From: Saprospiraceae bacterium
Lineage (GTDB): Bacteria; Bacteroidota; Bacteroidia; Chitinophagales; Saprospiraceae
Reading direction: 5' to 3'
DNA: 17,289 nt
Assembly: GCA_013001805.1 (NCBI GenBank)
Contig: JABDLW010000808.1
Location: 1-17,289 of the forward strand
The position numbers and the translations under genes are program-made. Positions 1 through 6,538 of this stretch are shown in pieces (the stretch's first letter is position 1; each line of letters starts with the position of its first letter). Under the pieces are notes generated by a model. The model had not been told where the DNA came from. It made no database searches and saw only the letters and a program-made list of their open reading frames with translations.

Positions 1-619
1 TGCCTGACACCACCCGCTCCCAGCTTACGTGGCCATGAATTTTCTGCAACGATCTAAGGAGTTCTATATCTACCTCGGTTTCGGGAGCATAATCTGCGTG
101 CCCGCCTTCCGTGCTGAAGGGATGAAAGTAATGTCCATCCCAAAACAGGCCAGCTTCTCCCAGACCGGTACCCGGCGAAATCATTGCGGCGTTTCCGGTC
201 ATGTCCGGCGTACCCTCGTGAAAGGTCATGAAATCTTTTTCCTTGAGAGTGGCAATCCCATAAATATTTGCCACCAGATCATTGATGAGGAAAACATTCT
301 TTATGCCCGTATCTTGGGCACATTCTGCAGCGCTGACAGACCAGCTCAGATTGGTGATTTTTACGGTGTTTTTAATAACCGGTCCGGCAACACCTACGCT
401 GATGCAATCCGGGGGGTCTTCCCCACCAATAAAATCCAGAACCATATCTGAGAATGCAGAATGACTTTTTGAGCGATATGTTTTCTCATGAACCAACTCA
501 AAGGCACCATCTTTAAAATGATAGAGAGCCAAATGGCTTTTTGTTCCCCCGATATCACTAGCCAACACTCTAACGGGAGACCCATTCCAACCGTACTCCT
601 GAAATGCAATAGGGATCAT
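1..619 (-). CDS. glk: Glucokinase, partial (3' end beyond the left edge)
   Basis: This is the N-terminal 206 codons of a bacterial glucokinase (Glk family, PF02685 type), which phosphorylates glucose to glucose-6-phosphate with ATP in the cytoplasm. I translated it by hand from the ATG at 617-619. Visible motifs are the phosphate-binding DIGGT at residues 22-26, IND with the expected catalytic Asp114, GTGLGEAG at about 150-157, and EGGHADYAP at 171-179, matching the EGGHxDFAP block of E. coli Glk. No ROK zinc-cysteine motif is visible in the part present. E. coli Glk has 321 residues, so roughly a third is missing off the left edge. The 20 residues before DIGGT make the N-terminus slightly long, and no Shine-Dalgarno sequence decides the start. 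The gene diverges from the one at 943 across a 323-bp spacer. The family call is firm; the sugar specificity is inferred from the family. Confidence 0.93.
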   Translation of the reverse strand, partial: MIPIAFQEYGWNGSPVRVLASDIGGTKSHLALYHFKDGAFELVHEKTYRSKSHSAFSDMVLDFIGGEDPPDCISVGVAGPVIKNTVKITNLSWSVSAAECAQDTGIKNVFLINDLVANIYGIATLKEKDFMTFHEGTPDMTGNAAMISPGTGLGEAGLFWDGHYFHPFSTEGGHADYAPETEVDIELLRSLQKIHGHVSWERVVSG

Positions 620-942
620 TTTCTTAATAAAGTTTACAACCCAACAAAGATGCGATTTTTTTCATGTCCAAAACTTCTCTGTTATGGCCACGATTTCTCA
701 CCACATTAAAGTTGATCAAAAATGCTATCTCGGTATAGAAAGCATTAAATTGATGTAAATCACCTATGACATTGGCAAAAATCATTATAAATGATCTTCA
801 TTTTGAATATTTTGAAGTGAGATGTTAAATTAATAGTGGGTCAAAACATTTGAGTAAAGGACCACGTTCCATTAGTACACTTTAGATCTAACACTGTTTT
901 TCACATCTCGATCCTGTTTTCTAAACCAGAAAAAAATTGATC
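620..942. other. Divergent intergenic region between glk and the 943 gene
   Basis: This 323-bp A+T-rich spacer separates two divergent genes and must hold both promoters. I find no coding frame in it. It contains an FNR-like palindrome at 750-763 and a second palindrome at 781-795 (ATCATT-ATA-AATGAT). A TATAAA lies within the second palindrome at 786-791. No convincing TAnnTTTG element of the Bacteroidota housekeeping type was found for either gene. Confidence 0.5.
750..763. promoter_or_regulatory. Candidate CRP/FNR-family binding site (FNR-like)
   Basis: TTGAT-GTAA-ATCAC matches the FNR consensus TTGAT-N4-ATCAA at 9 of 10 positions. The same core with two transitions (TGAYRTAAATCAC) recurs upstream of the persulfide dioxygenase gene at 14454-14467. 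It lies about 130-145 bp upstream of the glk start and 180-193 bp upstream of the 943 start, so the target gene is unclear. If TATAAA at 786-791 were a -10 element, the palindrome would be centred near -41.5 of a rightward promoter. No CRP/FNR-type regulator gene is in the window. Confidence 0.4.
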
Positions 943-1404
943 ATGGCACAAGTGATTGAAAAGACTAATGTTATCCACCAACAACACAGGAGCACCTCTA
1001 CTTTAGGTTTAGATCTAAAAAGCCCGGCTTCGACTACGGAGGTCAATCAGTGGATCCGCTCTCTTAAGAAATGGATTCATGTATTGGAGCAGTGGAAAAA
1101 AGAAGCGCACTTGATCGACCGGTTAGTAAATATGTCGGTCTTGGGAGAAGATTTCAAGAACATGAAATTGGTGAAACTTCAGTCTTCTTTAAGATCTTTT
1201 ATAAACGAAGAAGTGAAGGAGATGGAGGTACAAGTGTTGGACCTTCAACAAAATATTGATTTGTTGCAAAGATGCGTCATTAATAGTGGAGAACGGATGA
1301 ACCAAACTAAAAAGAAAATTCAAGACCTGTCTAAGACCTACGGGGCGTTGAAGCATGAGCTTCTGCACGAACTTGCCAACGACTATCCGGTTAGATTTCA
1401 TTAA
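943..1404 (+). CDS. Small helical protein of unknown function
   Basis: A 153-residue soluble protein without signal peptide or membrane segment; I do not recognise the family. The first 35 or so residues are polar and probably flexible. From about residue 38 the chain is rich in Leu, Lys, Glu and Gln with heptad-like spacing, so a helical bundle or coiled coil is likely. A short stretch near residues 45-55 (WIHVLEQWKKE) carries two tryptophans. I chose the ATG at 943 rather than a TTG two codons upstream. The gene stands alone, divergent from glk and convergent with the AhpD-like gene, downstream of a long spacer with an FNR-like site. It does not carry the ECF-type promoter found at 6213-8559. 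No function can be assigned. Confidence 0.72.
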   Translation: MAQVIEKTNVIHQQHRSTSTLGLDLKSPASTTEVNQWIRSLKKWIHVLEQWKKEAHLIDRLVNMSVLGEDFKNMKLVKLQSSLRSFINEEVKEMEVQVLDLQQNIDLLQRCVINSGERMNQTKKKIQDLSKTYGALKHELLHELANDYPVRFH

Positions 1405-1628
1405 GCATCACTGAATAAAAATGTAAGGAGATCGGTAGGCTGGTGAGATCCAGCATCAATCGATAGCATCCTGGGAGTAAGGCAATGATCCCAACCCAGA
1501 ACGCCAGGACTTAAAGTCCGGGAATAAATATTTCTTACATATTGATAAGCACCGCCCTCCTTTTATATTCTTTCAGCGGGCTGGGATCTAATTGGGATGC
1601 ACTTAGCGAAGGGAAAGGTCTTTAGCAG
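1405..1628. other. Convergent intergenic region with short palindromes
   Basis: This 224-bp spacer between two converging genes holds a small hairpin GCTGG-TGAGAT-CCAGC at 1439-1454 and a 13-bp palindrome GGACTT-A-AAGTCC at 1507-1519. Neither is followed by a clear T-run, so I do not call them terminators. No reading frame of note is present. Confidence 0.4.
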
Positions 1629-1997
1629 CTAGTGCTCGTATAGCCGAGTCGCTGCAGGCACCTTTTCAAATTGTTTGAGGGCTTCCAATACTTGGGTAGC
1701 CTGAATCAAAATAGGACCTCCGCCCATCATGATAGCGACGGATATTACTTCCATGATTTCCTTTTTGGTAGCTCCTACTTCCAAAGCATGACGCAAATGT
1801 AAAGTTACACAGCCATCGCTTCTGCTTATCAGTGACATACCCAGAGCCAATAATTCCTTTGTCTTCGCCGACAGAGCCCCATCCATCATATGAAAACGTT
1901 GCATCTTTTCATAACCGGCCACGGTTTCCGGCAACTCGAATTCCAATTCCTTCATCAAACGTACCAGGTTATCATATTCTTTGTGATATCTTCTCAT
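1629..1997 (-). CDS. Carboxymuconolactone decarboxylase / AhpD-like family protein
   Basis: A 122-residue protein of the carboxymuconolactone decarboxylase superfamily (COG0599, AhpD-like fold), mostly small cytoplasmic proteins with peroxidase-linked, reductase or decarboxylase roles. The diagnostic stretch is SRSDGCVTLHLRHALEVGA at about residues 58-76, giving Cys63 and His67 in a C-x3-H arrangement; the region that follows (EIMEVISVAIMMGGGP) is also typical. The CxxC pair of true AhpD is absent, so peroxidase-coupled reductase activity of the AhpD kind is unlikely; a single-cysteine redox or stress role is possible. I chose the ATG at 1995-1997 over a TTG six codons upstream. Two palindromes lie directly upstream (2015-2053). 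Family firm, substrate unknown. Confidence 0.85.
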   Translation of the reverse strand: MRRYHKEYDNLVRLMKELEFELPETVAGYEKMQRFHMMDGALSAKTKELLALGMSLISRSDGCVTLHLRHALEVGATKKEIMEVISVAIMMGGGPILIQATQVLEALKQFEKVPAATRLYEH

Positions 1998-2014
1998 GAC
2001 TCTTATTTTAGGCA

Positions 2015-2053
2015 ACTCTTAAAGAGTGAATAACTCTCAATATCTAAGATATT
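2015..2053. promoter_or_regulatory. Pair of short perfect palindromes upstream of the AhpD-like gene
   Basis: Two odd-length palindromes lie in series: ACTCTT-A-AAGAGT at 2015-2027 and AATATCT-A-AGATATT at 2039-2053. Their centres are 25 bp apart and they lie 18-56 nt upstream of the ATG at 1997. The second overlaps an A+T-rich TATAAT-like stretch read on the minus strand. This is the layout expected of a repressor operator over a promoter, but no regulator is identified. Confidence 0.35.
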
Positions 2054-2113
2054 ATAGTTTGAGGCCATGAAACAGAATCTTGCGCATATGAGGGAATGAG
2101 ATTGCTCATTAAG

Positions 2114-3184
2114 TTAGAGCCATTGCTTTCTTCGAAAATAAATCAGCATGATCAGCGCCAGGAGGATCATGACCCCCCATAAGATATAATAACTATACGC
2201 ATAGTGCAACTCTGGAATATAATCGAAATTCATTCCGTATACACCAACAAGAAAAGTAAGTGGTATAAAAATGGTCGCTACAATGGTCAGCATCTGCATC
2301 ACTGAATTTGTTTTAAAACTCAGTTCAGAAATATAGAGGTCCTGTAGGCTGGTAAGGTTGTCGCGGGAAGTCTCTAGCAAATCAAAAACCTGAATGCAAT
2401 GATCATATAAATCGCGTAGGAATAAGCCGGTGTTGTCAGTGATTGATTGGGTATCGCTTTTTATCATCAGGCCAATGGCATCTCGAAGCGGTGAGATTGA
2501 CCGTCGCAAAGCGAGAAGCTCTCGTTTGAGATCGTGAATTTTGCTTTTCGTGAGTCGATCAACCGAGGTTAGGATTTCTTCTTCCAGGTCTTCAATGGTC
2601 TCACCGATTTGATCAAGGAGCAAGAAGTATCCATCCACAACCCGGTCCAGCAGGGCATAAACCAGATAATCTGCTCCGCGATGCCTGATTTTGCCCTTCC
2701 CGTTAGAGATGCGGTTCACCACGTCACTGAAAAGTTCTTCCGCATCCTCTTGAAATGAAAATACATAGTTGGGGCCGGCATAGATCGAAATTTGTTCGGG
2801 AGCGAGGGTACGGGTTTTCTCATCAAACTTGAAGTTTCTCAAGGTTATATAGTAGCCGCCTTCATATTCATCAAACTTTGGTCTTTGGTGTACGTCCATG
2901 ATATCTTCAAGTACCAGTGGGTGAATGTCAAATTTCCTTCCAATGGCTTCAATCACCTCAGCATCATGCACTCCTCGTACGTCCACCCAGGTCACCATTT
3001 CCGTGCTTAAAGTAGCTTCGAAATCAACCCGGTCGTCTTTTATGTACTTTTCGGAGTTATACCGCAAAAGGCTCACCTGGGCATCACCCAATTTCTGCTC
3101 ACCGGTGAACACAAGCGCACCAGGTGGTAGTCCGATTTTAGCATTTCTTTTCCCATGCCCCCTCTTCGATTTGCTGGCTTTCAT
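2114..3184 (-). CDS. corA: CorA-type magnesium/divalent cation transporter
   Basis: A 356-residue CorA family protein (PF01544). The soluble N-terminal region (about residues 1-290) forms the cytoplasmic funnel in this family. Two C-terminal membrane helices follow (about 296-316 and 331-350), with the signature YGMN at 316-319 between them and a basic end (YFRRKQWL). The GMN loop is the selectivity site for hydrated Mg2+, so Mg2+ uptake is the most likely job; Co2+ or Ni2+ is also carried by some members. The first 20 residues are strongly basic. The start ATG at 3182-3184 is the only good one. It diverges from a second CorA-like gene at 3417 across 232 bp. Both have similar length and layout, which suggests an old duplication, but only this one keeps the canonical motif. 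Confidence 0.95.
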   Translation of the reverse strand: MKASKSKRGHGKRNAKIGLPPGALVFTGEQKLGDAQVSLLRYNSEKYIKDDRVDFEATLSTEMVTWVDVRGVHDAEVIEAIGRKFDIHPLVLEDIMDVHQRPKFDEYEGGYYITLRNFKFDEKTRTLAPEQISIYAGPNYVFSFQEDAEELFSDVVNRISNGKGKIRHRGADYLVYALLDRVVDGYFLLLDQIGETIEDLEEEILTSVDRLTKSKIHDLKRELLALRRSISPLRDAIGLMIKSDTQSITDNTGLFLRDLYDHCIQVFDLLETSRDNLTSLQDLYISELSFKTNSVMQMLTIVATIFIPLTFLVGVYGMNFDYIPELHYAYSYYILWGVMILLALIMLIYFRRKQWL

Positions 3185-3416
3185 TGATATATGCTTCTTT
3201 TAATCATTGTAAAACTAATAAAAACAATAAGTGATAAGGCCCTGCGAAATCGGCATCCACCCAGCGACTAAAAGTGCATCCCGGAGTGCCGTCGTCCGGG
3301 GTAATAGAGATCAAGATCCTACCTTGATATTTTTCCATTGGTGATTCGGCATACCGCAAAGACTGCTTTGCAAATAAAACCTATCTTCCATCTCTCAATT
3401 GTCTAATACTTTCGCT
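3185..3416. other. Divergent promoter region between the two corA-type genes
   Basis: This 232-bp spacer must carry both promoters. The only clear structure is an inverted repeat CCCGGA (3280-3285) / TCCGGG (3295-3300) with a 9-nt loop. I see no M-box type Mg2+ riboswitch architecture and no copy of the ECF-type promoter element. Confidence 0.4.
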
Positions 3417-4478
3417 ATGGCCAGGTTTCTGAAAAGTAGGAAAAAGGTTAAAGGTGCCGCTCCAGGCAGTTTGATTTTCGTAGGGAAACAGAATATCGAG
3501 GTTCCCCGCATCCGTTTATTCATTTATGACCGGCAAAGCATCTTTGAAAAAGAATTCCAAAGTATTGATCAGGCATTAAAGGCGATCGACGCTCAGAAGA
3601 TCAGTTGGTTAAACATCGATGGCCTACATGATATCGATGTCATGCGTAAAATTGGAGAGCAATTTGACATTTCGCCCCTGGCTTTGGATAACGTCCTGAA
3701 CACCGGACAAAGGTCCCGCTATTTTGAAGACAAAAATTCATCGACCATCCTGACGAAAGCGGTATACTATGATCCGGCCAATAATCATTTATCCTCTGAG
3801 CAGATTTCATTTGTGCTTATTAATCAACTCGTAATTAGTTTTCAGGAAAAGCCGGGCGATCATTTTGAACCGATCAGAGACCGGATTCGTAACAACATTG
3901 GAAGGATCCGAAGCTCACAGGCTGATTACCTTTTGTACACACTTGTAGATAGTTTGGTCGATAACTATCTCATCAATATTGAAGAAATAGGAAGCAGGGT
4001 CGAGGAATTGGAGCCTCGCCTCTCGGACCCCGACAAAGCATTAAGTAATATGTTGTTCCATTATAAGACCGAGATTACCTTCTTTCGAAAGACAATCAGG
4101 CCATTGAAAGAGGTGATGACCCGTCTGCTACGTTCACAAACGAACTTCTTAAGTACGGAAAGTCGAGCGTATTTTCTGGAATTAAGTGATTTGGTTGACC
4201 ATTCGATCGAAGCCATTGATACTTACTTTTCCATGGTCAGTGATCAAATCAATCTTTATAATACGAATATTAGCAATCGAGCCAATGACGTGATGAAAGT
4301 GCTCACGATTTTTGCTTCGATCTTTATTCCCCTGACTTTTATTGCCGGCATCTACGGTACTAACTTTGAATATCTCCCTGAACTGCATTTTCGTTACAGC
4401 TACTTTGTTATGTGGGGAGTTATGCTGAGTGTCGCCATCGGAATGCTATTGTATTTTAAGAAAAACAGATGGTTTTGA
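3417..4478 (+). CDS. CorA-family transporter with GTN in place of the GMN motif
   Basis: A 353-residue CorA family protein with the same architecture as its divergent neighbour: a long cytoplasmic domain, two C-terminal membrane helices (about 293-313 and 328-347) and the basic end YFKKNRWF. The signature loop reads YGTN at residues 313-316 (codons GGT ACT AAC at 4356-4364) instead of YGMN. Met to Thr needs two base changes from ATG to ACT and the reading frame is intact on both sides, so a single sequencing error does not explain it. In CorA the GMN loop binds the hydrated ion, and ZntB-type relatives have GIN; GTN therefore implies altered selectivity or function. The family is certain, the transported ion is not. 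I chose ATG 3417, which lines up with the neighbour's N-terminus, over a TTG at 3399. Confidence 0.9.
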   Translation: MARFLKSRKKVKGAAPGSLIFVGKQNIEVPRIRLFIYDRQSIFEKEFQSIDQALKAIDAQKISWLNIDGLHDIDVMRKIGEQFDISPLALDNVLNTGQRSRYFEDKNSSTILTKAVYYDPANNHLSSEQISFVLINQLVISFQEKPGDHFEPIRDRIRNNIGRIRSSQADYLLYTLVDSLVDNYLINIEEIGSRVEELEPRLSDPDKALSNMLFHYKTEITFFRKTIRPLKEVMTRLLRSQTNFLSTESRAYFLELSDLVDHSIEAIDTYFSMVSDQINLYNTNISNRANDVMKVLTIFASIFIPLTFIAGIYGTNFEYLPELHFRYSYFVMWGVMLSVAIGMLLYFKKNRWF

Positions 4479-4557
4479 ATCCTTCTCCGGGATCAAAGGG
4501 CCATCGCCAGCCCACCGATACCAGGACCTCATGATAAAAGCTGTTTTTAGATCCATG

Positions 4558-5403
4558 TTATTTTTCCAAATTGATGTGGCCGGATTTGATATGCAGATCT
4601 CTCTGTGGAAAAGGTATGGTAATTCCGTTTTCTCTAAATTTCCGGTCTATCGTTCTGCGTATGTCGCTGAGGGATCTTTCAATGGTAAACATTTCATTGC
4701 TCCAAAAAAGAACGATGAAATTGAGTGAGCTGTCACCAAATTCTACAAACCGGGCATCTGGCAATCTGGTCTTACTACAGGCGGGATGCTCCAACGCACT
4801 TTTTTCCAACAACTGAATGACCAGATCGATATCGCTGCCGTAGGCCACGCCCACAGAGATCCTAAATCGTGTCTCCTGCAATTGATGGGTCCAATTAATC
4901 ACCTTATTGGTCACAATCATCGAATTGGGAATGATAATGACAATATCGTCGCGGTTGATCACCTTGGAAGCACGCAAGCCAATGTTTTGAAGTTTAACGA
5001 TTTCGCCGTCGACATCCAACACGTCACCAACTTTTGTACTCCCCTCTACGAGTAGGATTATTCCTGATACGATATCATTAAAAGTCTGTTGTAAACCCAG
5101 GCCCACTCCTACAAGTAGGGCTGCTGAACCTGCAATTAAAATGGTAATTTTCACTCCCATACTCTCCAGCGCAAGGACAAAAGCCAAGATCCAGATTACA
5201 TAACTTATGATCTGAATAATGGCAAATTGGCTACCCGGATCGTGGTGACGCACCTTCCATCTTCGGCTAATTCCTTTTCTAATGAAGAAAAGTAAAACTT
5301 TTACCCCGGCAAAAATTGAAATGATAAGCAGGATACTGTATACGGATATACTGTAATCTCCCACCTCCAATAACCTGAATTCCAAAAATTCTCTAAAAGC
5401 CAT
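4558..5403 (-). CDS. Small-conductance mechanosensitive channel, MscS family
   Basis: A 281-residue MscS-type channel, close in size to E. coli MscS, which opens under membrane tension to release solutes after hypo-osmotic shock. Three membrane helices are visible (about 20-40, 60-85 and 88-122). The third is the Gly/Ala-rich pore helix with AGSAALLVGVGLGLQQ at 91-106, followed by FNDIVSGIILLVEG. The beta domain carries the typical IIIPNSMIVTNKVINWT at about 156-172. The C-terminal alpha-beta domain ends with GITIPFPQRDLH. It lies downstream of the exported coiled-coil gene (5504) on the same strand, separated by 100 bp holding an intrinsic terminator that ends only about 8 nt before this ATG. 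No separate promoter is evident, so expression may depend on read-through from the ECF-type promoter at 6213. Confidence 0.93.
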   Translation of the reverse strand: MAFREFLEFRLLEVGDYSISVYSILLIISIFAGVKVLLFFIRKGISRRWKVRHHDPGSQFAIIQIISYVIWILAFVLALESMGVKITILIAGSAALLVGVGLGLQQTFNDIVSGIILLVEGSTKVGDVLDVDGEIVKLQNIGLRASKVINRDDIVIIIPNSMIVTNKVINWTHQLQETRFRISVGVAYGSDIDLVIQLLEKSALEHPACSKTRLPDARFVEFGDSSLNFIVLFWSNEMFTIERSLSDIRRTIDRKFRENGITIPFPQRDLHIKSGHINLEK

Positions 5404-5410
5404 GGCCTGT

Positions 5411-5447
5411 TAAAAAATTGCCAGTGGTAACATCATGCCACCACTGG
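5411..5447 (-). terminator. Intrinsic terminator between the 5504 gene and the mscS-type gene
   Basis: On the minus strand a perfect 8-bp stem, CCAGTGGT (5447-5440) with ACCACTGG (5428-5421) and an 11-nt loop, is followed within 3 nt by a run of six T (5417-5412). This is a textbook Rho-independent terminator for the exported coiled-coil gene. It sits directly in front of the channel gene start at 5403, so leakiness of this terminator would set channel expression. Confidence 0.75.
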
Positions 5448-5499
5448 TTCATCTTAATGAGCAAATCGATTCTTGTGAACTAAAGTACTGTAATTCTCT

Positions 5500-5523
5500 G
5501 ATATCAGGTTTTTATCTGATATC
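5500..5523. repeat. Inverted repeat over the stop codon of the 5504 gene
   Basis: GATATCAG (5500-5507) and CTGATATC (5516-5523) form a perfect 8-bp inverted repeat with an 8-nt A+T-rich loop. It spans the last codons and the TGA stop of the coiled-coil gene. A 3'-end RNA hairpin is plausible; no T-run follows it directly. Confidence 0.45.
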
Positions 5524-6190
5524 TACTTAACCTCTCCTTTACCTGATCAATCGTGGCCCGTTGCTTTTCTATTTCACTTTGCTTTACTCCCTGAGCATTG
5601 AGATTGATTTCGATATCCTTCTTCATCTGATCGATAATGGCCTGAGCTTCATCAATCTCTTTGTGGTATCCTTCATTCTCTTTGTTCAACTTGCCCAAAT
5701 CATTGTCTAATTCCTTCAATCGTTTTTCCTGCATTTTCAATTCCTCCTCAATGAGTACTTCCGTCACCATATCACCGTATCGATTCAGCAACTGGTGTGC
5801 AAAGACTACTTTATCCGGATGTGAGGCAGTCGATAGAAAGGCACCCCCGAGATCAAACCAAAATGTGACTTCAGTGAAATGCTCAGCCAGGTTCTCGCGA
5901 AACTTGGTGTAAACATCAACCGTGTTATCGCTAATTGTCTCTAATTTGGCATCATCGGCAAACCACTCATTGGATTTCTTATCCAACTTTGGTCTGCCCT
6001 TGTATTCCCTCATTAATTTCTTCAATATATCTTCTCCCAGGGATGTAGTGGCATATGGGATAACCACTGTAAAGCTATTTTGACTACCCCGGCTCAAACT
6101 TGCCTCCGCTTCCCTGATTTCATAATCGCTCTGGGTAAAAAGAGGTAATGCAATTGCCAGTGCAAAAAATGTGATGATTCCTTTTTTCAT
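5504..6190 (-). CDS. Exported coiled-coil protein of unknown function
   Basis: A 228-residue protein with a clear N-terminal export signal: basic MKKG, hydrophobic core at about residues 5-18, polar region from TQSDYE. I see no lipoprotein cysteine, so it should be periplasmic or surface-associated. The middle (about 30-140) is mixed and not recognised. From about residue 144 to the end the chain is a long Lys/Glu-rich coiled coil (QEKRLKELDNDLGKLNKENE and onward). Its promoter has a perfect copy of the shared GTGACCAA-N14-GTCTCTA element at 6213-6241, leaving a leader of roughly 16 nt before the ATG at 6188-6190. The gene diverges from the sigma factor gene and precedes the MscS-type gene. 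An envelope-stress structural or sensor role is an inference from this context only. Confidence 0.82.
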   Translation of the reverse strand: MKKGIITFFALAIALPLFTQSDYEIREAEASLSRGSQNSFTVVIPYATTSLGEDILKKLMREYKGRPKLDKKSNEWFADDAKLETISDNTVDVYTKFRENLAEHFTEVTFWFDLGGAFLSTASHPDKVVFAHQLLNRYGDMVTEVLIEEELKMQEKRLKELDNDLGKLNKENEGYHKEIDEAQAIIDQMKKDIEINLNAQGVKQSEIEKQRATIDQVKERLSRYQIKT

Positions 6191-6212
6191 TTTAATGTGT
6201 TTTATTTCAAGT

Positions 6213-6241
6213 TAGAGACCCTGTAAAAGCTTTTTGGTCAC
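6213..6241 (-). promoter_or_regulatory. ECF-type promoter, copy 1 (exported coiled-coil gene)
   Basis: On the minus strand GTGACCAA (6241-6234), 14 nt, then GTCTCTA (6219-6213). All 15 fixed bases and the spacing are identical to the copies at 7479-7507 and 8531-8559. The -10-like half ends 22 nt upstream of the ATG at 6190, so transcription should start near 6206. The form (GTGACC -35 box, spacer of about 16 to a GTCTCT -10 box) is typical of ECF sigma promoters. Confidence 0.8.
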
Positions 6242-6328
6242 ATAAAAGTTATCAAGTTCCATAATTTGCTTTCTTCGGTCACTTGGTAGTGTGACATTTT
6301 CCTGCTTTGATAGAGCATGGGTGCTGAT

Positions 6329-6357
6329 GTGACCATTTCCGTGAGATGGAATCTCTT
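6329..6357 (+). promoter_or_regulatory. ECF-type promoter, weaker copy upstream of the sigma gene
   Basis: GTGACCAT (6329-6336), 14 nt, then ATCTCTT (6351-6357). This keeps the exact spacing and matches 12 of the 15 fixed bases of the shared element. It reads towards the sigma gene, 104 nt before ATG 6461 and 182 nt before ATG 6539. It suggests autoregulation. By my rough estimate, 12 of 15 alone could occur about 0.4 times by chance in both strands of this window; position and direction are what make it credible. Confidence 0.5.
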
Positions 6358-6538
6358 CATTGACGATGCAGATTCTCTGGGCTATTTGTAATGTAAATTC
6401 GTGAGGAAGGTTTAAATATGTCTGGAAGTTGATCTATCGCGAAAGCATACTTGACAATAAATGATCGGCAGTTTACAAAATAGTTTCTTTATCGGTATCT
6501 TCGGGAGCTCCAAAATCTACCCGGACATTAGAGATGTT

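Noticed and set aside
394..609. Minus-strand frame of 71 codons inside the glk region
   Set aside because: It is a shifted frame of the glucokinase gene; the glk frame contains all family motifs and runs through to the window edge.
1439..1519. Intrinsic terminator for the 943 gene
   Set aside because: The hairpins in this stretch are not followed by T-runs on the plus strand.
2370..2376. GTCTCTA inside the corA coding sequence
   Set aside because: The sequence 14 nt upstream does not resemble GTGACCAA and the site is within a gene, so it is a chance -10 match.
3304..3345. ATCACCAA and ATCTCTA on the minus strand between the two corA-type genes
   Set aside because: The spacing is about 26 nt instead of 14, so it does not fit the shared element.
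3185..3416. Mg2+ riboswitch (M-box) before a corA gene
   Set aside because: Only one short inverted repeat is present and none of the conserved multi-helix layout can be recognised.
6254..6282. GTGACCGA on the minus strand in the sigma intergenic region as another ECF-type promoter
   Set aside because: After 14 nt the sequence is GGAACTT, which does not match GTCTCTA.
6461..6538. Longer start for the sigma factor
   Set aside because: The extra 26 residues are hydrophobic and unlike ECF sigma N-termini, and no ribosome binding site supports ATG 6461; it cannot be fully excluded.
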